The position numbers and the translations under genes are program-made. The notes below the pieces were generated by a model. That model ran no database searches. It worked only from the letters and a program-made list of their open reading frames with translations, and was not told the origin of the DNA. Below are positions 28,297 to 36,513 of a stretch of DNA of 64,000 nt, in pieces. How positions within the stretch are numbered: the stretch's first letter is position 1; the number at the start of each line of letters is the position of its first letter. Source of the DNA: Noviherbaspirillum aerium (lineage in GTDB: Bacteria > Pseudomonadota > Gammaproteobacteria > Burkholderiales > Burkholderiaceae_D); NCBI RefSeq assembly GCF_008929045.1, contig NZ_VFAH01000002.1, positions 552,326 through 616,325 on the forward strand, written 5' to 3'.

Positions 28297-29235
28297 ATGC
28301 CGGGCTTACCGAACCATCTCGATATTCACCTGATACGCATTCTGCACCTCGTTCTCACCGAGAAAAACGTATCGCGCGTCGCACTCAAGCTGAACCAGCC
28401 GCAGCCGTCGATATCGGCGTCGCTGCGCAGGCTGCGGGAACTGACCGGCGACCCGCTGCTCGTGCGCGGCGCGCATGGCATGATTCCTACCCAATACGGC
28501 GAGAGCCTGCTGATGCCGGCCAAGCAGATTCTCGACCAGGCCGAACGGCTGTTCGCCGGAAAGGGGACATTCACGCCCCGGCATGAGGCGCGCACCTTTC
28601 ACATCGCCGCGCCGGACTATCTGGACAGCCAGCTGCTGCCGCAGATCGTGGCCAATGTGCGCCGCGAGTCGCCGAAGAGCAGCGTGGTCGTGCACAGCGT
28701 TGCGCGCGAGGTCGATTTCCTGAAGCTGCTGTCGGACGGCACGCTGGATGTGGTGATCGCCAACTGGGAGGAACCGCCGCAGCACTTGCACATGTCCAAG
28801 CTGTTCGACGACGAGATCGCCTGCGTGATGCGCGCCGACTGCGCCTATGCGCTGCGCACGCAGCCCGATGCAATGACGGTGGAGGATTATCTCTCCCTGC
28901 CCCATGTCGCCCCGTCGCAGATGCTGGCGGGATATTTCGGCGTCATCGAATCCTTCCTGTCGCGGCATGACATGCACCGCAATGTGGTGGTGGAATCAGC
29001 GTACTTCGGCATGATCCCCTATCTGCTGATGCGCAGCGACCTGGTGCTGACCACCGGCAGGCAATTCACGCGCTTCTTCGAAAAGAACCTCCCGCTCAAG
29101 CGCTTTACCGTGCCGATCCAATTTCCGACCATGCGCTTTTACCAGCTCTGGCATGACCGCGTGCATCATGCGCCGGAACACAAATGGCTGCGCGACCTGA
29201 TTTCCGCCACCACGGCGGAGCTGGTATCGAACTAA
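28297..29235 (+). CDS. LysR-family transcriptional regulator
   Basis: The 312-residue protein has a LysR helix-turn-helix (LTEKNVSRVALKLNQPQPSISASLRRLREL, about residues 17-46) and a periplasmic-binding-like effector domain from residue 90. It begins HLDIHLIRILHLVL, a variant of the family's usual start. AAGGA lies seven bases upstream of this ATG; the open frame extends further left without support. It sits 167 bp upstream of the purine permease on the same strand and may control it, which is inference, as LysR regulators more often act on divergent genes. Confidence 0.93.
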   Translation: MPGLPNHLDIHLIRILHLVLTEKNVSRVALKLNQPQPSISASLRRLRELTGDPLLVRGAHGMIPTQYGESLLMPAKQILDQAERLFAGKGTFTPRHEARTFHIAAPDYLDSQLLPQIVANVRRESPKSSVVVHSVAREVDFLKLLSDGTLDVVIANWEEPPQHLHMSKLFDDEIACVMRADCAYALRTQPDAMTVEDYLSLPHVAPSQMLAGYFGVIESFLSRHDMHRNVVVESAYFGMIPYLLMRSDLVLTTGRQFTRFFEKNLPLKRFTVPIQFPTMRFYQLWHDRVHHAPEHKWLRDLISATTAELVSN

Positions 29236-29402
29236 AGCCTGTTCCCGCTCATGCAAGCGCGCCGCCGCGCAACGCCGCTATCGCTTTAATCCTATGACGG
29301 ATATACGTGGCCGGCTATCCCAAAGACATGGCCCTTGGCACATGATCACGCATGGAGACAGGGTCCATCTCGGCCCCCTTATAACGATAGAAGGAGCATG
29401 CA

Positions 29403-30704
29403 ATGGCGCTGCTGGAACGGCTTTTCAAGCTGAAGGAGCAGGGAACGGATGTCCGCACGGAATTGATGGCGGGGTTCACGACTTTCCTGACGATGGCTTA
29501 CATCATCTTTGTCAATCCTTCGATCCTGGGCGATGCGGGCATGCCGAAGGATTCCGTGTTCGTCGCGACCTGCATCGCGGCCGCCATCGGCTCGCTGATC
29601 ATGGGCCTGTATGCGAATTATCCGATCGCACTGGCACCGAGCATGGGATTGAATGCCTATTTCGCCTATGGCGTGGTCAAGGGCATGGGCTATACCTGGG
29701 AAGCCGCGCTGGGCGCGGTGTTTATCTCGGGCAGCATTTTCGTCGTCATCAGCCTGCTGCGCGTGCGCGAGCTGATCGTCAGGGGCATACCGCCGTCGAT
29801 ACGGATCGCCATCACGGCGGGCATCGGCCTCTTCCTCGGCATCGTGTCGCTCAAGAGCTGCGGCATCATCGCGGCCAATCCGGCGACCTTCGTCACGCTC
29901 GGCGACCTGCACAAGCCGCAGGCACTGCTCGCCATCTTCGGCTTCTTCCTGATCGTCGCGCTGGACCATCTGCGCGTCAAGGGTGCGATCCTGATCGGCA
30001 TCATGACGGTGACCCTCCTCAGTTTTGTCGTCGGCGGCAATCAGTTCGCCGGTGTCTTTTCTGCGCCGCCGTCCATTGATCCGACGCTGTTCAAGCTGGA
30101 TATCTCGAGCGCGCTGTCGGTCGGCATCCTGAATGTCGTGCTGGTGTTCTTCCTGGTGGAGCTGTTCGACGCCACCGGTACGCTGATGGGCGTGGCCAGC
30201 CGCGCCGGCCTGCTGAAGGAAGGAAAGATGGAGCGCCTCAACAAGGCCTTGCTGGCTGACAGCGGTGCCATTCTCGCCGGCTCGGTGCTCGGCACATCGA
30301 GCACCGCGGCCTATATCGAGAGCGCCGCCGGCGTACAGGCGGGAGGACGCACCGGACTGACGGCGGTGGCGGTCGCCGCGCTGTTCCTCGGCTGCCTGTT
30401 CATTGCGCCGCTCGCCGGGACCGTGCCCATGTATGCCACCGCGCCCGCGTTGTTCTATGTCGCCTGCCTGATGACGCGCGAACTGGTCGAACTCAACTGG
30501 AACGATACGACCGAATGCATTCCTGCGGTCATCACCGCCCTGGTGATGCCGTTCACCTATTCGATCGCCAACGGCGTCGCGTTCGGCTTCATTTCCTATG
30601 CCGTGCTGAAGATGTTTACCGGCCGCCCCAGGCAGGCGCCGGTCATGGTGTGGGCGATTGCCGTGGTGTTTGTATTCCGCTATGCCTTCATCGGCGCAGA
30701 ATAA
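29403..30704 (+). CDS. NCS2/AzgA-type purine permease
   Basis: This 433-residue inner-membrane protein has 12-14 predicted helices and typical NCS2 AzgA-clade segments: GFTTFLTMAYIIFVNPSIL near the start, APSMGLNAYFAYGVVK with conserved Asn, and GTSSTAAYIESAAGVQAGGRTGLTA. Members take up adenine, hypoxanthine or guanine with protons. AAGGAG stands six bases before the ATG. A strong terminator follows at 30781. Which purine is moved cannot be told. Confidence 0.93.
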   Translation: MALLERLFKLKEQGTDVRTELMAGFTTFLTMAYIIFVNPSILGDAGMPKDSVFVATCIAAAIGSLIMGLYANYPIALAPSMGLNAYFAYGVVKGMGYTWEAALGAVFISGSIFVVISLLRVRELIVRGIPPSIRIAITAGIGLFLGIVSLKSCGIIAANPATFVTLGDLHKPQALLAIFGFFLIVALDHLRVKGAILIGIMTVTLLSFVVGGNQFAGVFSAPPSIDPTLFKLDISSALSVGILNVVLVFFLVELFDATGTLMGVASRAGLLKEGKMERLNKALLADSGAILAGSVLGTSSTAAYIESAAGVQAGGRTGLTAVAVAALFLGCLFIAPLAGTVPMYATAPALFYVACLMTRELVELNWNDTTECIPAVITALVMPFTYSIANGVAFGFISYAVLKMFTGRPRQAPVMVWAIAVVFVFRYAFIGAE

Positions 30705-30780
30705 ACCGGTCCGCACCGGTGCAACGATGAACCGATCATGGACTCATCCATGAACTGATGAGCTGATGAACTAATCAATC

Positions 30781-30811
30781 AGCCGGCCGCAAGGCCGGCT
30801 TTTTTATTTTG
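30781..30811 (+). terminator. Rho-independent terminator after purine permease
   Basis: AGCCGGCC, loop GCAA and GGCCGGCT form an 8-bp perfect stem, followed by TTTTTATTTT. It ends the permease transcript before the long A+T-rich leader of the next operon. Confidence 0.85.
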
Positions 30812-31131
30812 TATGTCCTATGTCTAATCGGGCCGGCGCATCGTCGGCCATCATCATGATGCGGTCCAAAATGCGGTCGGATGCGCAGTGCGATGTTGTC
30901 CCCGCGTAACACGCATGCCACCAGATTGCTCCGTTCGCCTTCATTCGAACGTATTCCTTGCTTCCGCTCATCCATTTGCACTCATCCGTTAGAACTAAAA
31001 CATCGCTTGCATTTCTAACATGTTATGGACGGACAAACCTGCCTGCGCAGGAGGATGCTTGGCGGATGCAGGTATGCCGGATAGAAGGTCTCCAAACAGC
31101 CGTAATCAATCAATAAATAGGAGTGATAGCA

Positions 31132-32094
31132 ATGGCAGATCAGAACAAGGATGGAAAAGCACCGATCTCTAGCGGTGTCCAACCGGGACCGGGTGAAAGG
31201 CTGCAGGACGCGGCATCGCTGGCATCAGGCACGTCCGGCTCCTCCGGCATTACCGGCACTACCGGCACCCCGGGCACGCTCGGCGCCACCGGCACTTCCA
31301 ACACGCCTGGCGCATCGAGCGCGACCGGTACCTCCGGCACGACCGGCACTCGGGGAACGAGCGGCACCGCGAGCAGCGCAGCGGGCAGCAGCGGCGGCAT
31401 TGAAGCCGATGTGCTGACCAGCGGCAGCATGGGCACCTCGGGCACCACCGGTATGTCGGGTATGTCGGGCACCTCGGACACGATGTCTTCCACCAAGGAC
31501 AAGGTCAAGGAAAGCAGCGCACGCATTGCCGAGCAAGCGCGCCAGTATGCGGGCGACATGGCAAGCCGCGTCAAGGAAACCAGCCGCACGATGTTCGACG
31601 AACGCAAGGAAACCGCGGTGGGACAGGTCGACAATGTCGCCAACGTGATCCGCAATACCGCATCGCAGCTGCACGGACAAGGACAGGACCAGGTGGCCCA
31701 ATACGTCGAGATGCTGGCCGACCAGCTGCAGACGCTGAGCGGCCGCCTGCGCGAGAAGGATCTCGACACACTCATCGACGACGTGCAAGGCATCGCGCGC
31801 CGCGCGCCCGGCACCTTTTTCCTCGGCGCGGTCGCGGCCGGCTTCCTGCTGGCACGCTTCATCAAGAGTTCATCCGAGCAGGCACGCTATCAGCAGCTTG
31901 AGCTGAGCGAGAGCAACTGGCGCACTTCGTCGTCCGCCCGGCCGGTGGAAGCCGACATGTCATCGAGCGATGCGGCAGCGATCGGCGCTGACGGCACTCC
32001 GGGCACCGGCCTCGGAACCACCGGCGCAGGCGTCGGCAGCTCGACCAGTCCGCTGAACGGCACCGGGACCCGCAGTGGAGGTGGCACGCTATGA
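31132..32094 (+). CDS. Gly-X-Y-repeat protein with membrane anchor, first gene of envelope operon
   Basis: The 320-residue protein begins with a polar segment, then residues about 32-85 run as Gly-X-Y triplets rich in Thr/Ser (GTSGSSGITGTTGTP...), with a second small block near 100-115. A helical amphipathic region (KDKVKESSARIAEQARQYAGDMASRVKE...) and a hydrophobic segment FFLGAVAAGFLLARFI follow, then a Ser/Gly tail. The middle resembles LEA-like or ElaB/YqjD-like stress proteins. AGGAG precedes the ATG. The gene overlaps the next start by ATGA, making a three-gene operon. It probably sits at the inner membrane; function unknown. Confidence 0.8.
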   Translation: MADQNKDGKAPISSGVQPGPGERLQDAASLASGTSGSSGITGTTGTPGTLGATGTSNTPGASSATGTSGTTGTRGTSGTASSAAGSSGGIEADVLTSGSMGTSGTTGMSGMSGTSDTMSSTKDKVKESSARIAEQARQYAGDMASRVKETSRTMFDERKETAVGQVDNVANVIRNTASQLHGQGQDQVAQYVEMLADQLQTLSGRLREKDLDTLIDDVQGIARRAPGTFFLGAVAAGFLLARFIKSSSEQARYQQLELSESNWRTSSSARPVEADMSSSDAAAIGADGTPGTGLGTTGAGVGSSTSPLNGTGTRSGGGTL

Positions 32095-32495
32095 TGATCG
32101 ACAAGAGCGACAAGTCCCTGCCGGCGCTCATCTCCGATCTGACCAGGGATGTGGTTGACCTGGTGCGCCAGGAAATCGCACTGGCCCGTTCGGAGCTGTC
32201 GACCAAGATCGTGCATGCCCAGGCAGCCCTCACCTCGGTTGCCATCGGTGCCGCGATCCTGCTGGCAGGCCTGTTCATCATCCTGCAGGCGGTGGTGAAG
32301 GGCGTGGAAATGATTCTTCCGGAATCGGTGGCGCCGTGGCTGGCACCGCTGATCGTCGGCCTGACCATTTCTGCAATCGGTTTCGTGCTTCTGAAGGGAG
32401 GAGCTTCCAAGCTGACTGCCGACAACCTGCTGCCCCACAGAACCATCGATTCACTTAAAAAAGACAAAGTCGTCGTCGAGGAGAAAATGCAATGA
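32091..32495 (+). CDS. Holin-X/DUF1469-type membrane protein
   Basis: This 134-residue protein has an amphipathic N-terminus (SDLTRDVVDLVRQEIALARSEL) and two helices (AIGAAILLAGLFIILQAVV; WLAPLIVGLTISAIGFVLL), the arrangement of the Actinobacterial holin-X/DUF1469 family. In Gram-negative genomes this family is chromosomal and co-occurs with DUF3618 proteins, so phage lysis is unlikely here. Overlaps on both sides (ATGA) show tight translational coupling. Confidence 0.85.
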   Translation: MMIDKSDKSLPALISDLTRDVVDLVRQEIALARSELSTKIVHAQAALTSVAIGAAILLAGLFIILQAVVKGVEMILPESVAPWLAPLIVGLTISAIGFVLLKGGASKLTADNLLPHRTIDSLKKDKVVVEEKMQ

Positions 32496-33640
32496 AAGAA
32501 AATATCGACAACCGCAGCCCCGAAGAAATCGAGAGTGACATCGAGCGTACCCGCGCCGACTTCAGTTCGACCATCGAGGCGATCCAGCAGAAATTGACCC
32601 CGAGCGAACTGAAGAACCAGGCCGTCGATTATGCATTGTCGACGACGCCTGGAGCGGTCAGCGTGGGCCTGGTCAACATGGTTCGTGAAAACCCGATTCC
32701 GGTGGCAATGATCGGCATCGGATTCGCCTGGCTGATGGCAGCCTCGCGCCAGCCCACGACCTATGTCGCAGGCACGCGGCGGCGCGCCGGCCGGCGTGGC
32801 ACCTCCTACCCCAACATGGAGACTACCACCTACGACAGCACCTTCGATACGACCACCGGCAGCGTTCGCACCAGCAGCTATCCGGGCGCCCGCAGCAGTT
32901 ATTCGACCGGCCGCAGCAGTTATTCAACAGGCCGCGGCACCGGCGACGGCATGCTGAGCCGTGCGATGTCCAAGGTCAGCGAAACGGCGCAAAGCCTGCG
33001 CAGCAAGGCGACCGAAACCGCCCAGGACCTGAGGAACAAGGCAAGCGAAACAGCTCAGGGCTTGAAGAGCAAGGCCGGCGATGTCAGCCAGCGCTTGAGC
33101 AGCACGGCTTCGGATGTGAGCGGACGCGCGCAGTATGTCGGACAGAATGCCCGCTCCCGCTTCCAGGACACGGCACACACGTCGCAGGCGCGCCTGAGCG
33201 AAATGGGTGAAATGTCGAAGGAGCAGTTCTACCGTGCCAAGAGCAGCGTCAACCAGGTGATCGACGAGCAGCCGCTGATCGTCGGTGCGCTCGGCATCGC
33301 GCTGGGTGCCGCACTGGGCGCGACACTGCCCTCCACGCGCCGGGAGAACGAACTCCTGGGTGAAGCCCGCGACAATCTGCTGGACAAGGTCAAGCAGACG
33401 GCGATGGAACAGGCGGAGGTTGTCAAGCAGTCGGCGCAGCGTGTGGCCGAGATCGCCAAGGAAGAAGCCGTTCGCGTCAAGGACGATGTGTCGAACTCGG
33501 TCCTGCAGAGCAAGGACCAGCAGGGTTCCGGCTCGGTTTCCTCCGGCGCGACAGGCGCAAGCACTGGAAGTACCGGAAGCACCGGAAGCACCGGAAGCAC
33601 CACCTACGGCGGTCTGTCGGGACAGCAAAGCATTCACTGA
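32492..33640 (+). CDS. DUF3618-domain membrane protein with long repeat-rich tail
   Basis: The N-terminus (SPEEIESDIERTRADFSSTIEAIQQKLTP) is DUF3618, followed by a hydrophobic segment PIPVAMIGIGFAWLMAAS. A long tail has an SSYS/TGRSSYSTGRG block, then 11-residue amphipathic repeats (SETAQSLRSKA, TETAQDLRNKA, SETAQGLKSKA), a second hydrophobic stretch (IVGALGIALGAALGATL) and a terminal Gly-Ser-Thr repeat (STGSTGSTG). The 11-residue repeats resemble LEA or apolipoprotein-like helices that may lie on membranes under stress. Last gene of the operon, followed by a terminator at 33658. Confidence 0.85.
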   Translation: MKENIDNRSPEEIESDIERTRADFSSTIEAIQQKLTPSELKNQAVDYALSTTPGAVSVGLVNMVRENPIPVAMIGIGFAWLMAASRQPTTYVAGTRRRAGRRGTSYPNMETTTYDSTFDTTTGSVRTSSYPGARSSYSTGRSSYSTGRGTGDGMLSRAMSKVSETAQSLRSKATETAQDLRNKASETAQGLKSKAGDVSQRLSSTASDVSGRAQYVGQNARSRFQDTAHTSQARLSEMGEMSKEQFYRAKSSVNQVIDEQPLIVGALGIALGAALGATLPSTRRENELLGEARDNLLDKVKQTAMEQAEVVKQSAQRVAEIAKEEAVRVKDDVSNSVLQSKDQQGSGSVSSGATGASTGSTGSTGSTGSTTYGGLSGQQSIH

Positions 33641-33657
33641 TTCTCGCTGACCGCAGG

Positions 33658-33692
33658 CGCCCGGACACGGCAGCGTGTCCGGGCGTTGTTTC
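33658..33692 (+). terminator. Terminator after the Holin-X/DUF3618 operon
   Basis: CGCCCGGACACG, loop GCAG and CGTGTCCGGGCG form a perfect 12-bp stem followed by TTGTTT, 18 bp after the operon's last stop. Confidence 0.85.
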
Positions 33693-33949
33693 ATCCGCAT
33701 CCTGCGCTGCCAATTCTTCCCGCTGCTTCCGCCTCCCGCTTTCCCTCGCTTTATACCAATCCCATGCCGAGTCATGGCATGACACGTCATATCCAATGAC
33801 ATCGATGGGCTTTTTCGTCCGGCAAGACCAATGGAGCAGCTCGGGGACGCATGGCGGGACTATGGACAATGGATGTGGCGAGCACAATGCCGCCAGGCGG
33901 AAAGAGCCACGATCCCATGGGATGGAAATGACCTGCGATTGGCAGGACA

Positions 33950-34104
33950 GCCGATCGCAGGTGGGTGTAGCGAAGAATCGGTCCGCCCTGGGATGCAGGG
34001 CAAGGCGCAACGAGCGCCGTGTGGCGGGCCATACCAGCGACGAACAACACAGCCATGCGCCCAGGACAAGCTGACGCGACCGGCCATTCATCTGCAATCC
34101 GCTT
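33950..34104. repeat. Family-1 palindromic repeat, copy A (155 bp)
   Basis: The copy shares its order with copies at 58434-58594 and 63576-63734: outer arm (GCAGGTGGGTGTA...), CGCCCTGGGATGCAGGGCAAGGC, a conserved core (GTGGCGGGCC.TACCAGCGACGAACAA), inner arm GCGCCCAGGACAAG and outer arm CATTCATCTGCAATCCGCT. Outer arms are imperfect here. It abuts a family-2 repeat with one base between them. No convincing gene lies inside. Confidence 0.75.
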
Positions 34105-34105
34105 T

Positions 34106-34188
34106 AGAGCGTTTTCACCCTGACCTGCCTGCCGATACCGGACAGATTGCCTCGGCCTCGACCAGGCCGGTCAGGGCGAAAACGCTCT
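34106..34188. repeat. Family-2 palindromic repeat, short copy (83 bp)
   Basis: Terminal arms AGAGCGTTTTCACCCTGACC and GGTCAGGGCGAAAACGCTCT pair over 20 bp with one mismatch. Compared with the copy at 49717-49876, a central block of about 77 bases is missing. Its right end overlaps the stop codon of the phosphatase-family gene at 34187. Confidence 0.8.
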
Positions 34189-35272
34189 AGCTCGGACGCT
34201 GCGCGTCGAGAACCTTTTCCGCTTCCTCCGCAATTTTTTCCTCGCCCAATTCTTCATCGGCCGCGTCGGCCACTAGGCCTTCCTGGCTGGCACCGGCCGG
34301 TTCGTCATAAACCAGTTCAACCAGGACTGGAAAATGATCGGAGCCGAACGACGGCAGGCGCTTGATGAAGGAAAGGGTGAAATGACGGCTGTGAAAAAGA
34401 TGATCCAGCGGCCAGCGCAGAAACCAGTGATCGGCATGAAAGGTATTGAACATGCCCCGGCCCACGCGCGGATCGAGCAGGCCGCTGATCTTCCGGAACA
34501 GCCGGGTCGTCGGCGACCATGCGACATCGTTCAGATCGCCGGCAACGATGACCGGGCATTCAAGATTCGCTACCTGTTTTGCCACAATCATCAATTCCGC
34601 ATCACGGGCCGCCGACTCGTCATTCTCCGTCGGGCTGGGAGGCGTGGGATGCAGGAAATGCACTTGCACCGTTTGCCCGGAGCGCAGCACGACGGTCGTG
34701 TGCATGGACGGTATGTCGGGCTCAACGAGAAAGCGGGTTGTACTGTTCTTGAGCGGGAGGCGGGAGTAGACATGCATGCCGTACAAGTTTTCCAGCGGGC
34801 ATTTGATGGTGTATGGATACTCGGTCTCCAGCATGTCCAGCTGGCTTTGCCACCATGCAGTCGATTCCAGGGTGACGAAGATATCGGGCTGGTGTTCGCG
34901 GATCATGGCTATCAATCCGGCGGCATTGCGGTTGCTGCCCAGGACATTGGAGGCGAGGATGCGCAGGCGGTCATCCTGCGACGCGCCATCGGCGCAAAGC
35001 TTGACCTCGTTCGGATAGGGCCTGGTATAGGGAAAGATCCACCATGCCTGATAGAGCATGCAGGCCAGCGTCGCCGCGATGATGATGTCATGGCCCACTG
35101 CCTTCAGGTCCAGGAAAAACAGCTCCGCGACGAGCAGCGTCGCCCCGACCGCCGCAATCTGCAGTCGAGGAAAATCCAGATCGCGGATCCACCAGTGAGT
35201 GGAGCGCGACAACGGCAAGAGAGTCGCCAGTACCAGCAAGACGGTCAGCGACAGGATCACGGCGAAAGACAT
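34187..35272 (-). CDS. Endonuclease/exonuclease/phosphatase-family membrane protein
   Basis: Three hydrophobic helices at the N-terminus (FAVILSLTVLLVLATLLPL, AAVGATLLVAELFFL, IIIAATLACMLY) are followed by an EEP domain from residue 110: ILASNVLGSNRN, DIFVTLESTAWW with metal-binding Glu, VIVAGDLNDVAWSP and GSDHFPVLVEL with catalytic His. Relatives (YafD-like) are inner-membrane proteins with a periplasmic or cytosolic phosphodiesterase domain. ATG at 35272 fits the first helix; an upstream TTG frame is unlikely. The substrate is not predictable. Confidence 0.85.
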   Translation of the reverse strand: MSFAVILSLTVLLVLATLLPLSRSTHWWIRDLDFPRLQIAAVGATLLVAELFFLDLKAVGHDIIIAATLACMLYQAWWIFPYTRPYPNEVKLCADGASQDDRLRILASNVLGSNRNAAGLIAMIREHQPDIFVTLESTAWWQSQLDMLETEYPYTIKCPLENLYGMHVYSRLPLKNSTTRFLVEPDIPSMHTTVVLRSGQTVQVHFLHPTPPSPTENDESAARDAELMIVAKQVANLECPVIVAGDLNDVAWSPTTRLFRKISGLLDPRVGRGMFNTFHADHWFLRWPLDHLFHSRHFTLSFIKRLPSFGSDHFPVLVELVYDEPAGASQEGLVADAADEELGEEKIAEEAEKVLDAQRPS

Positions 35273-35453
35273 TTTCTTATTGTCGTCGAGACACCGGTTG
35301 CCGTGATGAGCATGCGCAAGGCAGTTCAATCAAGCAAGCCGCGGAACCGGGTCCTGGCCTTTATAAAATTGGCGAATCCAATCATCGTGCATGGAAATGC
35401 GGCAGACCGCAGGCGCCGTCCCCGTCGTCCCGGCCTTCCACTGCTTCAATGCA

Positions 35454-35666
35454 TTACCAGCTTCCTGTTTCCTGGCTCGCATACCAGCCGAGCAGAAAGG
35501 CATTCCAGCGAACGTTCACCGGTACGCTCCAGTAACCGTTGCCTTCCCGTTCCAGGTTCCACTCGGGCGGCTGATGCAAGGCCTCAAAGAGCTTGCGTGC
35601 GGTCTGATTGGTGCGCAGGCTTGCCTGGCTGCGAATATTTTGCAGTGCGGAATCGGAGTCGGCCAT
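35454..35666 (-). CDS. Small hypothetical protein (70 aa)
   Basis: The product has a soluble helical first half (LQNIRSQASLRTNQTARKLFEALHQPP) and a Trp-rich second half (EWNLEREGNGYWSVPVNVRWNAFLLGWYAS). The regular composition looks like a real protein, although no strong ribosome site is seen. It lies between the phosphatase-family gene and the SET gene, on the same strand as both. Function unknown. Confidence 0.55.
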   Translation of the reverse strand: MADSDSALQNIRSQASLRTNQTARKLFEALHQPPEWNLEREGNGYWSVPVNVRWNAFLLGWYASQETGSW

Positions 35667-35820
35667 GAAATTGTTCGTTCAATGAAATGCTCGGAAGCGT
35701 CATTATTCATTGGAACATGCAGGGCCGTAAAAATTGCAGCTCGCCGGCTATTTGTCCTGCTCCTACCGGGATGCAGTCGCACCGATTCACAGCAAGACCG
35801 GATGCAAGGCCACTGAAGAT

Positions 35821-36333
35821 TCATTTACGCCGGCTACCCCGTTTCGGTGCGAGCATTACGCCGGTGCAGCCCGGTGCTTCGCAATGGCATGCGAAGGCGC
35901 GTTTCACCGCCGGGGTATGGCGACCATCGTAAATAAGTGCATAGTTGTAGTGAAGCTCTGCGCCGCGTGCGATTTCCTGCAGCGAATAAATGAATACCCG
36001 CCCGTCTTCATGCTCCATCGCTTCGCAGTTGGGTTCGCAGCAATGATTGATGAAGCGTGCGTCATTTCCCTTGCTGCCGCCGTCAATGACCAGCCCGCTC
36101 GACAGGGTGAAGAAAAAGGTATGGTTCAGCGGCCCGCCCTTGGCTTCCGAACGGCGCAGGGCTTCATCCCATGCGATATGTTCACCCTGGTACTCAATGA
36201 TGCACTCGCCGGGCCCGATGCGCCGGCGCGCAAACACGCCGGCGCCATGCACCTTCGATGGCTTGACGATATAGAGAGGCGTAGTCTGGCTGCGGGAAGA
36301 TCTGGCTGTCTTGCGAAGGCTTGTGGATGGCAT
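35821..36333 (-). CDS. SET-domain protein methyltransferase
   Basis: This 170-residue protein is a compact SET domain: GAGVFARRRIGPGECIIEYQGE opens it, the AdoMet/substrate pseudoknot contains RFINHCCEPNC (residues 94-103) and GAELHYNYAL (Tyr129, Tyr131), and a post-SET-like cluster CHCEAPGC (Cys149, 151, 156) follows, which with Cys103 could bind zinc. The N-terminus is basic (RKTARSSRSQ). SET enzymes methylate lysines; bacterial examples act on histone-like or ribosomal proteins or as secreted effectors. No signal peptide is seen. Substrate unknown. Confidence 0.9.
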   Translation of the reverse strand: MPSTSLRKTARSSRSQTTPLYIVKPSKVHGAGVFARRRIGPGECIIEYQGEHIAWDEALRRSEAKGGPLNHTFFFTLSSGLVIDGGSKGNDARFINHCCEPNCEAMEHEDGRVFIYSLQEIARGAELHYNYALIYDGRHTPAVKRAFACHCEAPGCTGVMLAPKRGSRRK

Positions 36334-36513
36334 GGTCTCGTCGGTTGTTGGTGATTGCGCAAACAGTCTGGCCTGGTTCTGGCTCGGGCCTGGCTTGTAT
36401 CTGGTCCGAATCTGCGCCTTGGAACGGTATTTGCACGAAGCTGAGCAAATAGAATGTACACCTTTCTTCCGCTTCTAAGCCATGTTGCGAATCAGGTAGC
36501 GACCTTACCGCCT

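Noticed and set aside
29236..29402. Purine riboswitch upstream of the purine permease
   Set aside because: The conserved purine-aptamer junction and loop sequences could not be found; only an ordinary ribosome site is seen.
31231..31480. Possible CRISPR or DNA tandem repeats
   Set aside because: The pattern comes from Gly-X-Y codons inside a coding frame; there are no equal spacers or palindromic direct repeats.
32091..32495. Phage lysis holin and prophage
   Set aside because: The Holin-X family is chromosomal in proteobacteria, and no endolysin or other phage genes are present.
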